From Trichoplax adhaerens (Eukaryota; Placozoa; Uniplacotomia; Trichoplacea; Trichoplacidae): a DNA stretch of 64,000 nucleotides. Position numbers and translations under genes: made by a program. The notes beneath the pieces were generated by a model. That model was not told the origin of the DNA, made no database searches, and worked only from the letters and a program-made list of their open reading frames with translations. Positions 14,506 to 22,171 of this stretch are shown piece by piece (positions within the stretch are counted from its first letter, which is position 1; each line of letters opens with the position of its first letter). The stretch is taken from contig NW_002060950.1 in NCBI RefSeq assembly GCF_000150275.1, forward strand, positions 192,679 through 256,678, read 5' to 3'.

Positions 14506-17256
14506 TTACTTTAAGAAAGGTCTTATACAACAGTTGAATACTGTCGCATTTGTATGCCAATTCTTATGCTTAACACCACCAATAGTAAATAAATGTAGAT
14601 CGTTCCTTTTATCGATAGATCTTAGTCCAATAAAATCCTTGATGTAAATCTATTGAAAAAAATAACATGCTATAAGCAATGATGACAAGTTTACGAGTAT
14701 AGGTGTATCTGTGTCAAATTAGATATAAATTCAGATTTAAGATCAAATTAGGGTAGAATAGATGGCATCTTGCCTCTTGATTTTTGTAGTTTACGATTTT
14801 CAAATGTTTGTCATAAAATCCAAATTGGCTATACCCAAATATAAAGTAAAATACAGAAAATAGTTTAAATATGATAATATTGTTATACGATGATACTTTG
14901 TTAATACTTTGACGAACCTGGATTGCCAAGGTGTAATAACACCATCATCCGGTCCTCCTATCAATATTACTTTTTTTACTTTGAGGAAATTGGATTTGAA
15001 TACTGTTAAAGAAAAGTTGTTAGACATCTTATTATATACTATCCAACTAGCAAAATGATATAATTAATAGGTAAGGGTTTAATTTACATAATCGACATAC
15101 AGAATGAGATTATTTATCGATAGTATCAACGTACGGTACAGCTAGAATAAAGTATGACGTTACTAAGAATAGATCAAAATGTTTTAAAAAATCCCTTTTC
15201 AGTAGTTTTAAGAGTGCAATTTTCGTGAATATATAGATCAACTCAGACTTTAATTAGGAACGAATCATTATTTTGTTGACTTCTATTAGTAGATTTATAA
15301 ATTGTAATTGTTAGGAAATTTTTTTATAAGTATTCATTCTAAAAAATTTTTACTATATTATATAGATAATAATTCTAACAATAAAAATTACAAACCCTGG
15401 CTACTGCTATGGCATGTTTGATTGTTCAAAGCTGTTAGGTAAGTTACGTATTTCAAATAAAGCTTCTGGTGATGTGGATCTATAGATCATGTTGAAGTTG
15501 TAAGACTCAGCAAGAGTATTTCATTTAAGAATGAATACACGATCGAAAGAGAAGAAATTGTCTACTATTTTATAGCACAGTCACTAATTAAGTTTTACCA
15601 TTCCAAAAATTAGCGATGGAAATTAGTTTTTGTCCGTATATACTGTAAAAGATTCTGTAAATCATAACAAATATGTATATCAATTGATAGGTGAAAATTC
15701 AGTCAATATTACTATGTATTAAAGCTCTATAGACGTCAACGTATCTATCTGTGGTACTGTATGATAATCTATCGTCTTCTAAAATAAAATTTATTATTCG
15801 CGTACACGTATGTTAATCTCAGTCGCATTATCATACAGCATGAAAATTCGAATCTCTCATCGTTAATGAGACATGAATAAAACGATTGAAAGCTCATCAC
15901 AATCATGAATGCATGTAGTTGCAATCGGCCGATCTGCAATCCTTACTCGAAAATATCGTCTCGAACATAATGCCGTAGATTCTGGGGCAGAAATCTGTTT
16001 ACGTATGATGTATCTAATGAAAAATGGTTGACATGATTAGTATTAAATTAATACAAATCAATATACTGTATTCACTTTATAGTTACTATTTCTTCTATAC
16101 AGTAAATAAGAAGATTAATCATTAGCTGAATACAAACAGAAGCATTTCGGAAATTAGTCTAACTTTGTAACATATTTTTGAAAAATAAAGCGTCGATATA
16201 TTCCTATCCACCTATTTATCAGTTTTACTACTAAACATGTAAAATATAAGGATAGCATACGTAAATCAAAGATAACAATTATTAATATACTATCGCTGTG
16301 GACGATTTTTTAGTATCAGAGGTTGAGAGATTAACAACCCATGTCACTATTATTTTAAAATTCTTACCACCAAATTGGCCCATCAAAGGCCCCGACAGAC
16401 TAATGAAATTTCTAACGGTGTGGTTGGACGCTGTTTGTAGTATACCACGGCATATTATACCGCCTATCAATGTTATTCAATAAAGATATCATTAATTACC
16501 ATATTGTTACATGTATTTCAAAATGATTATTTTTATTTAATGGACATTTCAAATGGAGCTTTTGGATTCAATAAATCAATTCGCGCTATGAATGGGTAAT
16601 TTATGTCAACAACATGTAGCATAGAACAAGAGAAGAAATCCTTAAATCCTTAAAGCAGTCGATCAACAATAACACTGTAACCCTTTAACAAAGTAAGACT
16701 ATAGATTTGTAGCCACAATTCTGAACCTCTACAACCCCTAGAGGTCCATGACATAACGTAAGTCATGACATATTACTTGATGGAGTTCATTAAGACAGCC
16801 CCCCCCCCCAAAAAAAAATCGATGCTTTCAGCGCTTGATAGCAGAAAGTATTACTATAATACCACGCTTAACCGTTTATTATATGGATATATTCACTATC
16901 GATGAAATACCTTGAGAAAAACATAGTAGATTAATACCATTCTTCGTTGTATTAGCAAAAATTGGTTTTAGATATTCATTAAATGATTCAACTTGTTTCC
17001 ATAGAGGAGTCCATACACTAAAATATCCAGGAAATAAATCCGGTATATAGATCTGTATCTTCGGAAAAGCTTTGGTGATCATGTGTTTCAGGCTGGACAA
17101 GCTAGAGGAATATTCGAATAAACCATGGATGATGACTAATGGTCTAGTACCTTCGATATGGGCAACAACATCATCTCTTGGATAGGATGATGCTATTGAC
17201 GCCATAGATAAAACTGTCAAGATAACGATAATGAACTTGAAATAGCAGAGACCCAT
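14506..17256 (-). CDS. PPT2: Lysosomal thioesterase PPT2 (palmitoyl-protein thioesterase 2)
   Basis: Nine coding exons, listed in transcript order: 17256-16911, 16463-16368, 16013-15947, 15642-15599, 15479-15448, 15141-15088 (tentative), 15027-14918, 14828-14774, 14649-14506. They total about 315 residues (human 302). An N-terminal hydrophobic signal peptide is followed by [15 protein letters not shown]. The nucleophile motif LLCFSQGG puts Ser at residue 114. [16 protein letters not shown] carries the acidic residue (about D240/241), and [11 protein letters not shown] carries the catalytic His (about 296). Together these form the alpha/beta-hydrolase triad. PPT2 hydrolyses acyl-CoA-type thioesters in lysosomes. 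Two exons are tiny (44 and 32 nt), and the intron after 14774 uses a GC donor (gcaaga). The sixth exon rests only on phase and weak similarity. The gene is divergent from RNF103. Confidence 0.93.
16799..16819. repeat. Poly(C)-poly(A) homopolymer junction
   Basis: A run of about 11 C is followed directly by about 9 A, inside PPT2 intron 1. Length errors are likely here in sequencing, and no function is suggested. Confidence 0.8.
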
Positions 17257-17410
17257 GTCTAATTGAAAATCAATTTATGCAAGAAGTGGCAATTTCAATT
17301 TATTTGCCCGTAATCCACTGTATCAGTAATTGGGTATCAATTGTAAAGATAAAATCAATCAACGCTAACTTCAAAGGCAAGAAATGAATTGGTAAGACTG
17401 TACAGGAAGC

Positions 17411-17610
17411 GATACTTTAAAAGGTTATCATATCATCAAAGATTGTCTTTCCATTCGATACTTTAAAAGGTTATCATATCACCAAAGATTGTCTTTCCAT
17501 TCGATAGTTTAAAAGGTTATCATATCACCAAAGATTCTCTTTCCATTCGATACTTTAAAAGGCTATCATATCACCAAAGATTCTCTTTCCTTTCGATACT
17601 TGAAAGAACC
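17411..17610. repeat. 46-bp tandem repeat, about 4.3 copies
   Basis: Copies start at 17411, 17457, 17503 and 17549, with a fifth partial at 17595. Each begins gatactttaaaaggt and ends tctttccattc. Copies differ by one or two bases (for example gattgtc versus gattctc). The array is between the divergent PPT2 and RNF103 starts, immediately upstream of PPT2, so it may fall within a shared regulatory region. That role is inference. Confidence 0.95.
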
Positions 17611-17674
17611 AACTTGAAAGAGGACGAGTAATGACTGTAGGAAAAATGCGTTGTTTTAATTTAGTTAATAAACA

Positions 17675-17895
17675 CAGTACAGTACAGTACAAAATAGTTT
17701 GGCGTCATTACTGGTTGAGCGATTTTACTGCATCCACAGTGTACAGTACACTGCCCTGTACAGTACTGACGAGTTTGTACTGTACTGTACAGTACTAACT
17801 CGTCACGCCCGAGAATCTACAGTACTGTACAGTACAGTATAATTTGCAGTTGGCATAACTGTACTGTACTGTACTGTACACTGTACAGTATCACA
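17675..17895. repeat. GTAC-based palindromic repeat cluster (PPT2/RNF103 interval)
   Basis: Dense GTACT/GTACA pentamers are interspersed with unique spacers. At 17767-17805 lies a near-perfect palindrome with 19-nt arms (one mismatch): TGACGAGTT at its left edge and AACTCGTCA at its right, with GTAC units inside. The spacer aatttgcagttggcata (17841) recurs as aatttgtggttggcata at 21432 near NOP56, so this is a dispersed repeat family and not simple sequence alone. Confidence 0.85.
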
Positions 17896-18368
17896 ATTCG
17901 TGGTAATCGGTACAGGACTAGGTGCACAGACAGACAGACTTTGTCAATGATTTGTATCGCAAAGTCGAGTCAAATGTCACTCCAAACTCCAAGTGTAGCT
18001 AGAGATCAAATGCGCGATCCTCTCCCACTCTGTTCCAGACGTCCAGACCATGAACGTCTGTAGACTAGACGTTGGAAGTCGATGTGGTGGTGCTACAGTA
18101 GATGAAAACATGCTTCAGACTTCGAGCTAAGCATTACAGTACAGCATAGTCAGAAATGGAAACACCGACGAGCGGACTCACGCATGAGCAGCGGATGAAC
18201 CAGACATAGACGATCTCTTGTGGACTTAATTGTGTCAGGTGACGACATTTTTTGCGCTTTTGTTTACTGTTTATAACCCTAAAGCCGTGCTTTCAACGAC
18301 TTAACTATATACCCAATGAATTGACTAGCATAACCTAAAGTCTATCCAACTGTAATCGGTTATCCAAA
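17896..18368 (+). promoter_or_regulatory. RNF103 5' flank
   Basis: This is a somewhat more GC-rich stretch between the GTAC cluster and the RNF103 start codon. It presumably carries the core promoter and 5' UTR of RNF103. No TATA box or known motif is clear enough to name. Confidence 0.3.
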
Positions 18369-20309
18369 ATGACTGCTGGTTGGTTTCTTACAGCTATTAA
18401 AATAATATTGCTCATCGTCTATTTAATCTGTGTACTACTTAGTTGTAAATATTGGAATGTCCAACTCTGGAAAGTTGGGGATAAAGCGGCACGCCTACTA
18501 TTGGATCCTGCTACCTTCAACTTGAAAGAGTTAATAGAAATAATAGACTATCGTGGTGTCTCTGATCTCAATCTACATGATAGAACAAATTTATCCTATA
18601 TGGTTAATGCTTCTGGATTAATGAGTGAGGAAGAAAAATGGCAATCGGCAATAATAATGGCGCAGAGTAAAAAGAGAGAAGCGATCAATTTTACTGCCGA
18701 AAACTACCTTAGAGCAGAAATAGAGGATAATACCCCTGGTATATGGCTGCTTCGAATTGATACTCGTAATAGTTCAAAGGAAGATATTTTGGTAGACAAT
18801 TTATGGGATGATGTTGTTCCCAAGTTATACACTCTGGGAGTTCAGTCTGGAACAATTCGCTGCCGAACTTGTCCTACTATATGTAGAAAGAATAATTGGA
18901 CAAAAAGTGATATATTATTACTTCGCACAACGGCTTCCGATAGCGATTGGTCGAAGGGAATACTTTACTATCCAGGCCGTTTAGCTAATGCTAATAGCTC
19001 TTCAATTCTAATATGGATGCGTCATCACTTGAATAGTCACATCAATCATTTCTCGACGCGAAATTTCCCACAACTTCGTGAAACGATTAAGAAACAGTCC
19101 GGTATTCATGTTATTCTCTTTTCTACACTAACAGTCGCCCCGACGTTTATTTCTAGCTTAGCAATCAAATTTAGCGGCAGAATTAATTTTAGTATGGTGA
19201 CTATCAAAACAATTAATGATACCATCCAAAATTTATTTGCTAACGAATTCAATGTTGAAAAGCTACCAACCTATCGCATTTTTACACCTGAAAAGAACTT
19301 TACGTATGGTAACAGACATGGTGAATATTATGGCTATCATTGTATGCACGAGTTCTTAACTAGTCTGTATCCGGCTACAAATGACATATTTGTTGCTATC
19401 GTAATTGGTATTAATTTGATGTGCCTTCTCAAATTGTTATTAATCGATGGAACCTTTTTGGCTTGTTTATTAAAATTTATTATTTTATTTTGTCAATATA
19501 ATTTTGCTGTAGTACTACTATGGTTCCCTATGTATAATTTTTTTACATCACCATTGATGCACATAGTCTATGACTTGACTATGATGGTAATGCGTTGCCT
19601 TATGGGTACTGATTTCGTTGCCGCAATTAGACGTAGCACTCATTTAACTCATCCTGGCTGCTTATTCATGCTCTTGACAGAGTCTATTATTTTTGCATCT
19701 GTGATATACTACTGGATCGAATGTCAAGAAGGACAGATCTCTGGCACAGAATCCATGGCATCATGTAATTACCTGTCGTTGTCTAGTTATCAGAGCTCTT
19801 TGTATTCAATTCTGACCTATCGCAGTGCCTGTGAGCGCTATAGTAGGGAAGATATTGAAGAGGGAATAGACATATTAATTGAGCACTTTGCGATTCCAAA
19901 ATTATACGTTCAGCCATTGGTTCCCATGGATTACATTCAATCTCTTCCAACGTTTACGTATGGTGATAAAATCCGATTCAATCATCCAACATGGAAAGAA
20001 AAATTGAATTGGAAATCGGACAACACTGAAATAGCTCAACTTGAAGAAAATATAACTAGTGAACAAGATTACAATTGTGATGACAATCAATGTTCTATAT
20101 GCTTGACTAATTACATTAATGACGATTACTTATGTTGCTTGCCATGCAGTCACGTATTTCATCACGACTGCATAGTACAATGGCTAAGCATTGGAACAAT
20201 CAATACCTGCAGATGTCCGCTATGTCGATGGCCAGCATATAGATCCTATCTGCAACCATCTTCAGCTTGTCATGCTACCAGCATTACTTCTAATGAGGAT
20301 TCTAGCTAA
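18369..20309 (+). CDS. RNF103: E3 ubiquitin-protein ligase RNF103 (KF-1)
   Basis: This single uninterrupted exon encodes 646 residues (human 685). An N-terminal membrane segment (about residues 8-27) is followed by a lumenal-type region containing GIWLLRIDT, GVQSGTIRCRTCPTICRKNNW, SALAIKFSGR-like SSLAIKFSGRINF and YRIFTPEKNFTYGNRHGEY. A hydrophobic cluster lies at about 339-395, with a further segment at about 432-451. The tail has FAIPKLYVQPLVPMDYIQSL, matching human LAFPDLWLHPLIPTDYIKNL. A RING-H2 domain spans about 575-619: CSICL, then LPCSHVFHHDCIVQWL, then CRCPLCRW. RNF103 is an ER-membrane ligase in ER-associated degradation. The intronless state contrasts with its intron-rich neighbours, and the human gene also carries most of its coding sequence in one exon. 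Confidence 0.96.
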   Translation: MTAGWFLTAIKIILLIVYLICVLLSCKYWNVQLWKVGDKAARLLLDPATFNLKELIEIIDYRGVSDLNLHDRTNLSYMVNASGLMSEEEKWQSAIIMAQSKKREAINFTAENYLRAEIEDNTPGIWLLRIDTRNSSKEDILVDNLWDDVVPKLYTLGVQSGTIRCRTCPTICRKNNWTKSDILLLRTTASDSDWSKGILYYPGRLANANSSSILIWMRHHLNSHINHFSTRNFPQLRETIKKQSGIHVILFSTLTVAPTFISSLAIKFSGRINFSMVTIKTINDTIQNLFANEFNVEKLPTYRIFTPEKNFTYGNRHGEYYGYHCMHEFLTSLYPATNDIFVAIVIGINLMCLLKLLLIDGTFLACLLKFIILFCQYNFAVVLLWFPMYNFFTSPLMHIVYDLTMMVMRCLMGTDFVAAIRRSTHLTHPGCLFMLLTESIIFASVIYYWIECQEGQISGTESMASCNYLSLSSYQSSLYSILTYRSACERYSREDIEEGIDILIEHFAIPKLYVQPLVPMDYIQSLPTFTYGDKIRFNHPTWKEKLNWKSDNTEIAQLEENITSEQDYNCDDNQCSICLTNYINDDYLCCLPCSHVFHHDCIVQWLSIGTINTCRCPLCRWPAYRSYLQPSSACHATSITSNEDSS

Positions 20310-21030
20310 GCATCAACTATGGTCTGGAATAGATGGTTACTTCATTGTGCACTTTCACAAGAGCATTGGGCACGTATCTGCTTAACAGCACAAAAGTGAT
20401 TTTAAGATATCTATTATTTATTGTTTGTGTTACTGTTACTCAAATAGTGATAATGATGAGGGATATTTCTAGTTGAGAACCAAGTTGTACGATTAAGAAA
20501 TATCCATCGATAAATTAATCTGCGATATACTGCATACGTTTGATATTATTTAGAAGTGCATAGTAGGCGTATTATACAATTGTATGTTATCATGCTGGCT
20601 TCAAGGCGGCTCAATACTATACTGTGATACTGTAAATACGTGCTAGGGTATTCCTGTATGTATACAACATATTATTCATTAAAACTTGTTGCTCTAATTA
20701 ATTGGCAGTGACAAATATTGTATCATGAGGTTATCGCAATACAGTTGAAGGCTCTAGTTTCGATAGAAGGTATAATATACCCATCGAATTCTTAGTACAC
20801 CTGCATAAAATGATCGTATATAATAGCGATCTTCAATTGAAATGAGAATAAACTTCTTCTATGTCTTGGCAATGAATTCGTATCATGATTTGTATCTATA
20901 CCTTGACTACATAATGTTCATCTAGCCACTGTCGTGATCAATGGTATGTATCCCTCAGACCTCCAGTCGGCTATGATCTCTGGGGACTGCTGACCATACT
21001 TATACTGTAATCTTACAGTACAGTATCATA
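20310..21030. other. Intergenic, probable RNF103 3' UTR
   Basis: No coding similarity was found. The open frame overlapping 20191-20385 is only a shadow of the RNF103 end in another frame. Confidence 0.4.
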
Positions 21031-21040
21031 GAACACTAAA

Positions 21041-21133
21041 TGGAAGACCTGGCCTAGAACTGGAAGGGAGTGTTTGAATGGAAGACCTGGCCTAGAACTA
21101 GAAGGGAGTGATCAGTCAGTGATCACTCCCTTC
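21041..21133. repeat. 38-bp direct repeat followed by perfect 14-bp inverted repeat
   Basis: tggaagacctggcctagaac occurs at 21041 and again at 21079, a 38-bp period. The second copy runs into a perfect hairpin. The left arm GAAGGGAGTGATCA (21101-21114), a 5-nt loop and the right arm TGATCACTCCCTTC (21120-21133) make up the element. It may be a small non-autonomous mobile element remnant, though no target-site duplication is visible to me. Confidence 0.85.
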
Positions 21134-21399
21134 GGACAGACGTGCTGGGCTTTTCTTACCAAATGAGGCCGTAAATATCCAAAAGTACTGTACCTACTTA
21201 GTATGGATCTTCTGTTTTTTTTTTAAATCACTAGTCTAGTACTATTATAACATCTGCAATATTCTATAACTATTTCCAAGCATAACGGATAATAAGATTC
21301 AAGGTAATATTACTTAATTTAGAAAAAAAAATCAGTCAACTGAAAATCGACCGCCTGCATTCCAAAAAATTACTGTCGTCACTAGTGGTGACGAAGTGC

Positions 21400-21960
21400 T
21401 TACTGTACAGTGTACACTTGTACAGTACCGTGAATTTGTGGTTGGCATACAGTACTGTAGTGTATAATTTCGCGATTAAAACTATCTACAGTACAGTATT
21501 CAAAAGTACTAGTACAAACTCCCGTCGCTTTGCTGACGGTTTACGATAATGTGCTCATTTAACAGATAGTACTGTATTACCATTTGATAGACCTGTGTGG
21601 CTGTGTCAGAGGTTCAGTAACTTTATACCGTGTACTGTAGTTTTAATCGTGCGGTTACAGTACTTGAGCTTGTAAACTATACACTGTACCGTACTGTACG
21701 GTACTGGACATGCACGCTTGCGCAGTACTGTATACCGTGCAATGTAACGAGCGACAGTACTGTACTGAACCCCGTGAAAAAAACTTTTATCTCTATGGTT
21801 TGAAGTGTACTGTACAGTACAGTACAGTACAGTACAGTACAGTACGTACTGTACTCCGCTCTCTTCAACCTGCGTGACTGCAATACAGTACAGTATACTC
21901 TACTCTACTGTACTGTACACTGTACAACACAGTACTGTAGTGACTATACTGTGTTTACTT
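21400..21960. repeat. Largest GTAC-based repeat cluster (NOP56 5' flank)
   Basis: About 560 bp are rich in GTACT/GTACA pentamers. The core at 21807-21855 is an uninterrupted run of (GTACA)n that flips orientation near 21844 (gtacgtact), so the whole core is nearly self-complementary. Individual units are GTAC plus one base, read equally on both strands. The cluster ends about 210 bp before the NOP56 start codon. Confidence 0.88.
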
Positions 21961-22171
21961 TACCCAGAACGACACTAAACTGTACTGTACCACTACACAG
22001 ATCACTACCAATGTGCACTGTGCAGCCATGGGACGCATCACCATTGGTCACTGGTCAGTCAGCTATTTGTAAGTTCAATCAAAACGCACACGAGGTGTAT
22101 TTAGACGTCGGCGTCCTGGAGAACTAGGTTGCAAGAATATCGCACCAAGTTCACATCCTCTTTAGATCAAT

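Noticed and set aside
16298-16483. Plus-strand ORF opposite PPT2 exon 2
   Set aside because: It is the antisense shadow of a clearly coding PPT2 exon.
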